Part shown: positions 9,038 through 16,968 of the stretch, in pieces | Numbering within the stretch: position 1 is the stretch's first letter | How the letters are laid out: the number at the start of each line of letters is the position of its first letter | Source of the DNA: Cohnella hashimotonis | Lineage (GTDB): Bacteria; Bacillota; Bacilli; Paenibacillales; Paenibacillaceae | DNA length: 64,000 bases | Assembly (NCBI RefSeq): GCF_030014955.1 | Contig: NZ_JAGRPV010000001.1 | Location: 4,898,001-4,962,000, forward strand | Reading direction: 5' to 3' | Notes under the pieces: generated by a model | Told to the model about the DNA's origin: nothing | The model's database searches: none | What the model saw: only the letters and a program-made list of their open reading frames with translations | Made by a program: the position numbers and the translations under genes

Positions 9038-10539
9038 CGCTTCCCCTCCTTGCCAGGCGCGCCGGCGTGCAATCTCCGGTTGCGCGGCGAGCGCATCATC
9101 GCTTTGAGCGGCGCGCGAACGAACACATCTCTAAGATCCCTGAGCCGCAGCGGCGCGAGCGAAGACAAGTAAGGCTGGCCCAAAGTTTGTAGACAGCAGA
9201 GATGCAGCAGGATCAGGATAAAGCCGAGCATGAGCCCGTAACCGCCCATAAAGCTGGCGGCGAGAATAAGCGGGAAACGGAGCAGCCGGATCGCGATGGC
9301 CATCTCGTAATGCGGAATCGCGAACGAAGCGATGCCCGTCAGCGCGACGACGATGACCATGATCGGCGAGGCGATCTTGGCCATGATGGCCGCCTGGCCG
9401 ATGACGAGCGCCCCGACGATGCTGACCGCGGAGCCGACGGGCCTTGGCAGCCGGATGCCCGCTTCGCGCAGCAGCTCGAACGACGTTTCCATAATAAGAG
9501 CCTCGACGATCGCCGGGAACGGAATTCCCTCGCGCGCATCCAGAATGGCGAGCAGCAAAATATTGGGGATCAGCTCCGGGTGAAAGGTGGACATGGCAAC
9601 ATAAGCGCTTGGCAGCGTGAGCGCGATCGCAAAGGCCAGCAGGCGGAGCATCCGCACCGTCGACGCGTACACCGTACGTACGTAGTAATCTTCGCTCGTG
9701 GTGAAAAAATCGACGAAAAACGCCGGACAGATGAGGATCATCGGCGAATTGTCGGTCAGTACGAGTATTTTCCCGTCCAGCAGCGAAGCCGCCGCCGTAT
9801 CGGTACGCTCCGTGTAACGGTGCTGGGGAAAAGGCGACCAGTCGGAATCCTGAATCGCATCCTCTACAAACGACGTATCCAGCACTTCGTACGGCGCAAT
9901 CCTGCCGATCCGCCCGCGAAATTCGGCCAGCATCTCCGCATCGGCCGTGTCGTCCAAATAGGCAAACGCGATATCCGTGCGCAATACCGTGCCGGCCGTG
10001 AGATACTCGATTTTCAGGCGGGACGTGCCGATACGCTGGCGCAGCATGCCCAGATTGACGTGCAAGGTCTCCACCGTGCCTTCGCGCGGCCCTTGAACCG
10101 AAGGCTCGCTGACCGGCTCTGTCACCTGCCGCTTGGTCAAGCCGGCGCTTTTGAAGCCGGCCGCACGCGTCCAGCCTTCGGCGATCAGAAATAAATATCC
10201 CTGCCAAACCTTATCCTCGATTTCCTTCCAGTCTTGGAACAGCTCGGCCTGGTGGCGCGCGCCCGCTTCCCGCAGCCGGGATTCGCCATCTTGGGCGTCC
10301 GCGGCGCCGCCGGTCAGCTCCCGCAGGAGCGGTTCCGCCAGGAGCGTCCGTATGCGCCTGCTCTCCTGCTCGTCCATGAGCGAAGCGCAATAGACGACGA
10401 GCGCGACCGCGTCTTCCGCCGGCCCGTCGCCGAGCGGGATGATGCATACGTCCTGGCAGCGGTCGAACAAGGCGCCGGCCATCGCCCGATTTGCGCGCAG
10501 GTCCGCCGCCAGCGCCGTATCGGATCCTTTCGTCGCCAT
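9034..10539 (-). CDS. Ger(x)A-family germinant receptor A subunit
   Basis: 501 residues. It has the GerA-family layout: a soluble N-terminal half of about 245 residues (with DTSFVEDAIQDSDWSPFPQ, a hallmark-like stretch) and a C-terminal membrane half with several helices (including VRMLRLLAFAIALTLPSAYV and FHPELIPNILLLAI). GerA is the ion-channel-forming subunit that opens on germinant binding. It lies 64 bp downstream of the B subunit gene and overlaps the C gene. It shows the bacterium forms spores. Operon order here is B-A-C rather than the common A-B-C. Confidence 0.93.
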   Translation of the reverse strand: MATKGSDTALAADLRANRAMAGALFDRCQDVCIIPLGDGPAEDAVALVVYCASLMDEQESRRIRTLLAEPLLRELTGGAADAQDGESRLREAGARHQAELFQDWKEIEDKVWQGYLFLIAEGWTRAAGFKSAGLTKRQVTEPVSEPSVQGPREGTVETLHVNLGMLRQRIGTSRLKIEYLTAGTVLRTDIAFAYLDDTADAEMLAEFRGRIGRIAPYEVLDTSFVEDAIQDSDWSPFPQHRYTERTDTAAASLLDGKILVLTDNSPMILICPAFFVDFFTTSEDYYVRTVYASTVRMLRLLAFAIALTLPSAYVAMSTFHPELIPNILLLAILDAREGIPFPAIVEALIMETSFELLREAGIRLPRPVGSAVSIVGALVIGQAAIMAKIASPIMVIVVALTGIASFAIPHYEMAIAIRLLRFPLILAASFMGGYGLMLGFILILLHLCCLQTLGQPYLSSLAPLRLRDLRDVFVRAPLKAMMRSPRNRRLHAGAPGKEGKR

Positions 10540-10603
10540 CGCGCTGCGCCTCCTTTCCGTTCTCCGGCTCCGTTTCCATTTTCGTTTCCGTTCCGTTTTT
10601 CGG

Positions 10604-11713
10604 CTAAGTCCGGTTTCGATCCCCGCGTATCGCGGTCATCCCCGCATGAAGCGCAATAAATGCGCCTCCCACCGTCAGTACCGCGAACGGCCAAACGACG
10701 TAAACCTGCGAGAAAAAGTCCGCGGGACTGTCGAAGAGCGTCAGCGAAATGAACAGGCACGTAAGCGCGATCGGATAGACGGCAGCCCGATCGTCCTTGA
10801 ACGGCAGCCAGCCTTTGACGATCAGATTCGTCATATACAGGTAGACCGTCGCCTTCATGTATGACCCCAGAATAAGGGCGATCCCTACGATCGATTCGGT
10901 ACGCTCCATCATGTCGCCGATATGGATCTCGCTGGCCAGCTTGAACAGCGAATAAATGAACACGTCGGATGCAGGACCGAAAGCCATCCCCGAACACACG
11001 ACGGCCATGATCAGCAGAACGGAGGCGAGCGCATATCCCTTGTACAGTTTGCCTCTCCAGGGCGCGGCGCCCGGCGCGGTGGGCACGAGGTGAATCAGCA
11101 GCGCGTACAGGAAGACCTCGCCGAACGGGAAGCCCGCCGTCAATATAAAACCGTGAAGTAAGGGCCTGGCCATTTCGTGCCGCCAGATCGGCAGCAGCAT
11201 GCCCGATCGATAAAGCGGCATCGCGAGGACAAGGACGGCCGATATGAATGCGACCATGATCGTCAGCAGCAGCACGAACATGCGGGCGGTAACTTTCATG
11301 CCTGCCCGTACCGTCAAAGCGGCCGCGAACAGACTCGTGGCGTTGAAGATATAAGCCGGTGTCTCCTTCATCATTACGCCGCTGAAAAAGTCGCCGATGC
11401 CCGATACGATCGCGGATACCGCGAACAGAAGCATCAGCAGCACGGCAAAAAACATCGCGCCGGACAGGGGCCTGCCAAACAGCGCGACGCTGTACTCCAT
11501 GATGCTGCGTCCCCCGTGAGCGCGGTTCAGGTACAGTACGGCGGCGAGCAGGACCGCGCCGAAGCCGGCGGCAAGCAAGGCAGCCATCCAGGCGTACTGC
11601 CCCGAATACTGAGCCAGAGGATGGGGAATGAAGACGATCGAGGAGCCCAGCGTCGTGGCGGTGATCAGAACGGACATTTGGCCTGCCGTGATTTGTTCCT
11701 TGCGCTTCCTCAT
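10604..11713 (-). CDS. Ger(x)B-family germinant receptor B subunit (APC-type permease fold)
   Basis: I place the start at the ATG at 11713 (MRKRKEQITAGQMSVLITAT), not at an upstream in-frame codon at 11800. That gives 369 residues, normal for GerB, and a 4-bp ATGA overlap with the stop of the upstream small membrane gene. About ten membrane helices are visible, and the N-terminal ITAGQ segment is typical of spore germination permeases. B subunits belong to the amino acid/polyamine/organocation superfamily and are thought to bind the germinant. Confidence 0.92.
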   Translation of the reverse strand: MRKRKEQITAGQMSVLITATTLGSSIVFIPHPLAQYSGQYAWMAALLAAGFGAVLLAAVLYLNRAHGGRSIMEYSVALFGRPLSGAMFFAVLLMLLFAVSAIVSGIGDFFSGVMMKETPAYIFNATSLFAAALTVRAGMKVTARMFVLLLTIMVAFISAVLVLAMPLYRSGMLLPIWRHEMARPLLHGFILTAGFPFGEVFLYALLIHLVPTAPGAAPWRGKLYKGYALASVLLIMAVVCSGMAFGPASDVFIYSLFKLASEIHIGDMMERTESIVGIALILGSYMKATVYLYMTNLIVKGWLPFKDDRAAVYPIALTCLFISLTLFDSPADFFSQVYVVWPFAVLTVGGAFIALHAGMTAIRGDRNRT

Positions 11714-11955
11714 CCCGCCTCGCCGCTTGACAGGTACCGGTCGATCGCCGCCGCCGGCGGCTTCAGCAGGATGCTCATCAGGTCCGGCAGACTGGGCCAA
11801 CCGGCATGGATGACATAGATCGCGTCCTGGTATAAGACGGGCAGCAAGAGAAGCGCGTATGCCGCCAGCTCCTTGCCGCGCATTTTTCTGACCGAGGCGC
11901 CTTGCGCGACGGCGAGCGCAGCAAATAACGCCACGCTGAATCCGAGCCGTTCCAT
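11710..11955 (-). CDS. Small two-helix membrane protein of the germination operon (D-subunit-like)
   Basis: 81 residues from the ATG at 11955 (a GTG lies three bases upstream). Two hydrophobic segments (LGFSVALFAALAVAQG and ELAAYALLLLPVLYQDAIYV) suggest two membrane helices. It is the first gene of the receptor operon and its stop overlaps the B-subunit start. Small two-helix 'D' proteins encoded with germinant receptors are known to modulate receptor activity in Bacillus; assignment here rests on size, topology and position, not on sequence identity. Confidence 0.65.
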   Translation of the reverse strand: MERLGFSVALFAALAVAQGASVRKMRGKELAAYALLLLPVLYQDAIYVIHAGWPSLPDLMSILLKPPAAAIDRYLSSGEAG

Positions 11956-12045
11956 CACCCTACGGTCGCCTCCCCGGTTTCCGCTCGTTGGTTTTCTTTC
12001 CTAATGTTTGAACGACGGCGTCTTTTTATTCGTGCGTGCGGATAT

Positions 12046-12091
12046 AAAAAGCCCTCGAGCGATCGCCGAAAGCGGCGTTTGCTTGAGGGCT
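12046..12091 (-). terminator. Intrinsic terminator of the GH36 gene
   Basis: AGCCCTCGAGC pairs with GCTTGAGGGCT (one G-U), with an inner CGCCG/CGGCG stem. On the minus strand the hairpin is followed by TTTTTATA. It lies 17 bp past the GH36 stop and upstream of the germination operon. Confidence 0.85.
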
Positions 12092-12107
12092 GCTGTATGA
12101 TTAGAGA

Positions 12108-14297
12108 TTAAACGCGGCGCAAACGCCATATGGCGCTTTGGAAGTCGCCATGCAGCTGCGGAACCGGCAGACCGGCATACATCAGCTGATCGCCGCCGAA
12201 CCGCTCGCCGGTGCCGACGACTTCATAGTCGGCATTCGGATCGAGTCCGGAGAGGCGCAGCCAGTCGATCGGCGCGTTCGGCTGGGCGAGCACGCGGAAG
12301 AATGCGACGAACGCTTCGGACTTGTCGGCGGAGACGACCGTCCATGCCGTATCGTTGCCCTCGAACGGGCTCTTCAGGCGATACAGGTCGCCGAACTGGA
12401 CGAGCTCGCGCAGCTCCTTGTAGGCCGCGACCTGCGCTTTCACTTCTTCTTTTTCCTCCGGCGAGAACTTGGTCAGGTCCAGCTCGTAGCCGAAGTTGCC
12501 GGACATGGCCACGTCCCCGCGCATCTTGAGCGAAGCGACCCGGTGCACCTGATGATTCGGAACGGCCGATACGTGCGCGCCCATCGAGCTGATCGGATAC
12601 ACAAGGCTGGTCCCGTACTGGATCTTGAGCCGGCATACGGCGTCCGAGTTGTCGCTCGTCCACGTTTGCGGCATGTAATGGAGCATGCCCGGGTCGAAAC
12701 GTCCGCCGCCGCCTGAGCAGCTCTCGAACAGAATGTGCGGGAACCTCGAAGTGATCGTCTCGAGCACGCGGTACAGGCCGAGCATATAACGATGCGCCGT
12801 CTCGCGTTGGCGCTCGGGCGGCAGCAGCGCGGAGCCGATCTCCGTCATGTTCCGGTTCATGTCCCATTTGACGTAGGCGATCGGCGCCGATGCCAGCACG
12901 CCGCCCACCGTATCGATGATGTAATCGCATACGTCGTCGCGCGACAGATCGAGAATCAGTTGACGGCGCCCCTGCGTCCTTCTCCGTCCTTCGACGTGCA
13001 GACACCAGTCGGGGTGCGCGCGGTACAGGTCGCTGTCCGGCGAGATCATCTCGGGCTCGAACCAGAGACCGAACTGGAGACCGTGCTCGTTTACTCTTTT
13101 CGCCAGATCCTCCAGTCCTTGCGGCAGCTTCTTGAGGTCGACCTTCCAATCGCCGAGCGAGGTCGTGTCGTCGTTGCGATAGCCGAACCAGCCGTCGTCG
13201 AGCACGAACAGCTCGATGCCGAGCCTTGCTCCCTCTTCCGCGATCGCCGCGATCTTGTCCGCATTGAAGTCGAAATAGGTGGCTTCCCAGTTGTTGACCA
13301 GCACGGGACGCGTACGGTCGCGGAACTCGCCGCGGGAAAGGCGACTGCGATACAATCGGTGATAGGTGCGGCTCATGCCGCCGAGCCCTTCGTTCGAATA
13401 GACGAGCACGGCTTCGGGCGCCTGGAACGATTGGCCCGGCTCGAGCAGCCATTCGAAGTCGAACGGATTGATGCCGATCGATACGCGCGTCGTACGGAAC
13501 TGGTCGACCTCGGCGGAGGCTGCGAAGCTGCCGCTGTAGACGAGGCTAAATCCGTAGGCGTCTCCCTGCTCTTCTCCCGCATTCGGCGACACCAGCGCGA
13601 CGAACGGGTTGTGCTGGTGAGAGCTCGAACCGCGACGGCTCTCGATGCCCTGCTGCCCTTGGACGAGCGCTCTTCGCGAGAGGTTGCGCTCGTTCGCCCA
13701 GGCGCCATTCAGATGCACCAGCTCGTAGGCGTCGTTGTTAAAATCGACGCTGGCGCTCAGCGCGCGGCGAATGCGGGCCGGGTTGGCGCTCTCGTTGACG
13801 TAGCGGACCGAGCGCGCGATCGCATCGGAATCGCGGAACGTCGTGTAGCTCAGTACGGCAGTCAGACCGGAATGCGAATCGTGCAGCGACAGCTCCAGCG
13901 TTTCCGCTTCATCGTCGGTCTCCGCATAGGTGGCGGGCAGGCCCTCGAGCTTCGGCTTGCCCGCGACGATGCGATGATCGCGATAGACAAGCTCCGCGAC
14001 CGTCGTGCCGTCGGCCAGGCCGAACTGATAAGCCGGGCTGCGAAAATCGCCGGAGCCGTAGCCCGGATATTCCTGGAGGAGCGCGTCGAGCGACAGCGAC
14101 GGCTTGTCGGGATTCGGCGTCGGGCTGAAGCTGGCACGTTCGCGCAGCGTCAGGCTGCCCGGCCACGAGGCGTTTCTAACCTTTGGTCCCCAGTAAACGT
14201 GTGCGGGGTACAGGCCTTCGACAATCGTAATTATGTAACTTGTGTTCGGCGTCTGCAGATGAAAAGTCTGACGCTCCCGGTCGAATAAAATAGCCAT
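12108..14297 (-). CDS. GH36 alpha-galactosidase (cytoplasmic, AgaA/RafA type)
   Basis: 729 residues, no signal peptide. N-terminal beta-supersandwich, then a (beta/alpha)8 barrel with LFVLDDGWFG, WFEPEMISPDS, nucleophile Asp479 in YVKWDMN, FESCSGGGGRFD, and acid/base Asp549 in TSDNSD. Length and catalytic positions agree, within one residue, with what I recall for the Geobacillus AgaA-type enzymes (729 aa, D478/D548). It removes alpha-1,6-galactose from melibiose, raffinose and related sugars. Start chosen at the ATG preceded by GAGGAGG. Single-gene unit with its own terminator; divergent from the PilZ-fusion gene. Confidence 0.95.
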   Translation of the reverse strand: MAILFDRERQTFHLQTPNTSYIITIVEGLYPAHVYWGPKVRNASWPGSLTLRERASFSPTPNPDKPSLSLDALLQEYPGYGSGDFRSPAYQFGLADGTTVAELVYRDHRIVAGKPKLEGLPATYAETDDEAETLELSLHDSHSGLTAVLSYTTFRDSDAIARSVRYVNESANPARIRRALSASVDFNNDAYELVHLNGAWANERNLSRRALVQGQQGIESRRGSSSHQHNPFVALVSPNAGEEQGDAYGFSLVYSGSFAASAEVDQFRTTRVSIGINPFDFEWLLEPGQSFQAPEAVLVYSNEGLGGMSRTYHRLYRSRLSRGEFRDRTRPVLVNNWEATYFDFNADKIAAIAEEGARLGIELFVLDDGWFGYRNDDTTSLGDWKVDLKKLPQGLEDLAKRVNEHGLQFGLWFEPEMISPDSDLYRAHPDWCLHVEGRRRTQGRRQLILDLSRDDVCDYIIDTVGGVLASAPIAYVKWDMNRNMTEIGSALLPPERQRETAHRYMLGLYRVLETITSRFPHILFESCSGGGGRFDPGMLHYMPQTWTSDNSDAVCRLKIQYGTSLVYPISSMGAHVSAVPNHQVHRVASLKMRGDVAMSGNFGYELDLTKFSPEEKEEVKAQVAAYKELRELVQFGDLYRLKSPFEGNDTAWTVVSADKSEAFVAFFRVLAQPNAPIDWLRLSGLDPNADYEVVGTGERFGGDQLMYAGLPVPQLHGDFQSAIWRLRRV

Positions 14298-14442
14298 GTC
14301 GGCCTCCTCAAGTACCAGTCTATCCAGATAGCATACCGGAATCGAATGTGCGGATACATGGAATAAAGACGTCTTAATATGTTTTTATGTGACTTGCGGG
14401 CGACAGGTGGAAAAGATTGTTAGCATTGCGGACGCAGAGCGC

Positions 14443-14471
14443 TTTTCACAGGCTCCCGCTTCTCCTATAAT
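14443..14471 (+). promoter_or_regulatory. Sigma-A promoter of the dehydrogenase-PilZ gene
   Basis: TTTTCA (14443-14448), 17-bp spacer, then a perfect TATAAT (14466-14471). Start near 14478 gives a leader of about 30 nt containing GGGAGG at 14493-14498. Confidence 0.55.
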
Positions 14472-14507
14472 GAAAGAATCGGATTGAACCCTGGGAGGGA
14501 AATCAAT

Positions 14508-15788
14508 ATGCCAACGATCGCATTTATCGGACTCGGCACGATGGGTCTGCCTATGGCTGCGAACCTGCTTCGCAAGTCCTATCAAGTCATCGTTTACAAC
14601 CGCACGCCGGGCAAAGCCGAGCAACTGCTTGAGCTCGGAGCGGAGGAAGCCGCTACGCCGCTTGCTGCTGCGCGCGGCGCAGACGTTGTCGTGACGATGA
14701 TCAGCAACGACGCAGCGGTAGAAGAAGTTTATTACGGAACCGAGGGTGTGTTCGCGGGATTGAAGCCCAACACCGTGCTGATCGACAGCAGCACCGTATC
14801 CCCCGACCTCGCGCGCCGTCTTGCCCGGGATGCCGCGGACGCCTTTTGCGATTTCCTCGACGCGCCGGTGACGGGCAGCAAGCCTGCGGCCATTGACGGT
14901 ACGCTATTATTCATGGCAGGCGGCGACGCGCAGGTCGTAGAGGCACAGAAGCAGCTGCTGCTTGCCATGGGACGCGAGGTACTGTATATGGGACCGAGCG
15001 GCAGCGGAGCTGCTGCCAAGCTCGCCCACAATACGATCGTCGGCATCAACGCCGCGGGCCTCGTCGAAGGCATGGCTATCGCGTCCAAAGCCGGCATCGA
15101 CGCCTCCTCTTTCCTGCGGGTCGTGCAGGGCGGCGGCGCTGCGAGCAAGCAGGCCGATCTCAAGGGCGCCAAGATCATCGACCATGACTTCAGCGTGCAG
15201 TTCTCGCTGGCGCTGATGCTCAAGGACCTCAAGCTGTCCTCCGTGCTGACCGACGGCCTCGGCGTGCCGACGCCGATGCTCGAAGCGTCCAAAAGCCTGT
15301 TCCAGGCAGGGGCCGCGGCGGGCTATGGCGAGGAGGATCTAGCCGCGCTGGCCAAGCTGTACGAGCAATGGATCGGCGGACGTATCGGAAGGGACAAACG
15401 CGCCGACGAGGAAGTGTCGGCAGCAGCCGTCGCCGAGGAATCCGATACCGATTCGGATCGCCGCAAGAAGAAGCGCGTCGCGCTGAACATCCCGCTCATG
15501 ATCTCTATCTATCAATGGGAGCAAGCCGGCTCGTTCGCCGGACAGAGCGTCGACGCCGTGCTGAGCGACGTATCCGAGGACGGCTTGCAGGTGGCTGCCT
15601 CCATCCCGCTCGAGAAGGACATGTTCGTCGTCATCCACTTCCAGCAGGAGACCAGCCTGCCGCCGATGACGGCCCGCATCATCCGCATCGAGCGCAAGGA
15701 TGGGCTGTTCCATTACGGCTGTCTGCTATCGGGACTTGCCCTGTACCAGCGCCTGCAGCTTAAGGAGTACATCGAATCGCACGGCTGA
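14508..15788 (+). CDS. 3-hydroxyisobutyrate dehydrogenase-like protein fused to a C-terminal PilZ domain
   Basis: 426 residues from the ATG at 14508 (GGGAGG nine bases upstream; a TTG at 14484 is less likely). Residues 1-290 form a beta-hydroxyacid dehydrogenase: Rossmann motif GLGTMGLPMA, substrate motif FLDAPVTGSKPAA, and the catalytic-Lys block AAKLAHNTIVG. After a charged linker (about 291-317) comes a PilZ domain with R319-KKK-R323 (RxxxR) and D354-VSEDG359 (D/NxSxxG), the full c-di-GMP-binding signature. The reading frame is continuous, so the fusion is real unless the sequence has an error. It probably reduces or oxidises a small beta-hydroxyacid under c-di-GMP control; substrate unknown. 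Monocistronic, with its own promoter. Confidence 0.9.
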   Translation: MPTIAFIGLGTMGLPMAANLLRKSYQVIVYNRTPGKAEQLLELGAEEAATPLAAARGADVVVTMISNDAAVEEVYYGTEGVFAGLKPNTVLIDSSTVSPDLARRLARDAADAFCDFLDAPVTGSKPAAIDGTLLFMAGGDAQVVEAQKQLLLAMGREVLYMGPSGSGAAAKLAHNTIVGINAAGLVEGMAIASKAGIDASSFLRVVQGGGAASKQADLKGAKIIDHDFSVQFSLALMLKDLKLSSVLTDGLGVPTPMLEASKSLFQAGAAAGYGEEDLAALAKLYEQWIGGRIGRDKRADEEVSAAAVAEESDTDSDRRKKKRVALNIPLMISIYQWEQAGSFAGQSVDAVLSDVSEDGLQVAASIPLEKDMFVVIHFQQETSLPPMTARIIRIERKDGLFHYGCLLSGLALYQRLQLKEYIESHG

Positions 15789-16365
15789 TGCCAGCCGGTC
15801 AGCAAACCGTCAGGGAAGATCGCGGATCGCCCCGACGGTCCTTTCAGGTTTGGCGGACATCTAAAACCGGATTCGTATGGAAAGCCTGGCGTTGGCACAT
15901 CCGAAAGCTCACTCTGACAGCCGCGCCCCGATGGGTTGAGCCGTTTGCCGACGCATCAGACAGCCGCTCCGCTGGGTTGGGCCGTTTGCCGACGCATCCG
16001 GCAGCCGCGCCCCGATGGGCTGGGCCGTTTGCCGACGCATCAGACAGCCGCTCCGCGTTGGGTCAATCGTTGCCAGTGTTGTTGTTGCTTCGCAGTAATG
16101 CCTGCAAATACACATCTATTTCCGCTGAAGTTGCCCCTTTCAGACGGAAGAGATGCAAAAATGCATCTATTTTCCTGCATCAGCTAGAATTCCCGCTTTA
16201 TCTTTGAATTTACCTGCGCATCTGCAGGTATTTCATTAAAGTGTCGCTGGTCGGTAGAAAATAAATGTACACATGCAGTTAATTCGACCTTCCATACATC
16301 CGACAGCATCGGCATTCCCTTAAGCGCGTCTACTTGTCTGCGAATCGCCGCCAATTTATCGCAAA
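15789..16365. other. Gene-free stretch with tandem repeats and an AT-rich block
   Basis: No convincing gene. The left part holds the 42-bp tandem repeats (15918-16068). From about 16085 the composition turns AT-rich, and variants of a TGCA...CATCTATTT motif recur near 16101, 16152 and 16209. Short reading frames here have no ribosome binding site and run through the repeats or the hairpin at 16366. Confidence 0.6.
15918..16068. repeat. Direct tandem repeat, about 42 bp x 3.5
   Basis: Units begin CAGCCG at 15918, 15961, 16002 and 16045 (partial), of 43, 41 and 43 bp. Each full unit ends with CCGTTTGCCGACGCATC plus three bases. Units 1 and 3 share CGCCCCGATGGG; units 2 and 4 share CTCCGC, giving an alternating pattern. 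Confidence 0.9.
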
Positions 16366-16397
16366 AAGCCTTCGCGCGCATATAGCGCCGAAGGCTT
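16366..16397 (-). terminator. Intrinsic terminator of ppnP
   Basis: Perfect 9-bp arms AAGCCTTCG / CGAAGGCTT with inner GCGC pairs; on the minus strand the hairpin runs into TTTTTGCG. It is 26 bp past the ppnP stop. Confidence 0.8.
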
Positions 16398-16423
16398 ATT
16401 TCATGCTTGAAGCATATCGGTAA

Positions 16424-16741
16424 TTAGGCGTCCAGGTAAGAGCAGACGTAGTCAGCGACTTGCGTTACCTTTAACTTGAACTTGGCGTTCGCGGGTACCG
16501 TGAACTCGCCGGTGCCGGAGATCGAGATCCATTCTTCGCTGCCCGGCAGTTGAACGGTCAGTTCGCCGGCCAAAATCTCCATGACTTCCTTTTGGTCCGT
16601 ACCGAACTCGTATTCGCCCGGCAGCATGATGCCCAGCGTCTTGCGGGTGCCGTCCGCGAACTTCACCGTACGGCTCGTTACCTTGCCGTCGAAATAGATG
16701 TTAGCTTGCTTTACGACGCTGACTTGATCGAATTGGGACAT
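16424..16741 (-). CDS. ppnP: Pyrimidine/purine nucleoside phosphorylase PpnP (YaiE/DUF1255 cupin)
   Basis: 105 residues. A single cupin domain with the YaiE-type pattern: [54 protein letters not shown] and the C-terminal YVCSYLDA. PpnP phosphorolyses a wide range of nucleosides to base and ribose-1-phosphate in salvage. The ATG has AGGAGG about 11 bases upstream. Monocistronic, between its own terminator and that of tkt. Confidence 0.9.
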   Translation of the reverse strand: MSQFDQVSVVKQANIYFDGKVTSRTVKFADGTRKTLGIMLPGEYEFGTDQKEVMEILAGELTVQLPGSEEWISISGTGEFTVPANAKFKLKVTQVADYVCSYLDA

Positions 16742-16871
16742 AGAAATAAGGGCCTCCTAAAAGTGGGTTTGGTTGATTGCGGCGAAAAGGTGAAACAAGG
16801 CCTGCATCCGGAGCTCAAGCACCTTCTTGCTTTGCCTGTGCGACGCGCTGAAGCGTCTTTTCCGTAAAAAA

Positions 16872-16895
16872 CCGGCCCCCGTTGGAGGGGGCCGG
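16872..16895 (-). terminator. Intrinsic terminator of tkt
   Basis: CCGGCCCCC / GGGGGCCGG with a six-base loop; minus-strand readout continues into a T-run (A-run on plus at 16866-16871). 73 bp past the tkt stop. Confidence 0.9.
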
Positions 16896-16968
16896 CTCCG
16901 CATTCGGAGCGCGCTTCGGGTAGCCGGACACTCAATCGTCAGACCGACGCTTGCACCTTGGCCTTCAG

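Noticed and set aside
16184..16381. 65-codon minus-strand frame in the AT-rich block
   Set aside because: Its start codon lies inside the ppnP terminator hairpin, with no ribosome binding site or recognisable domain.
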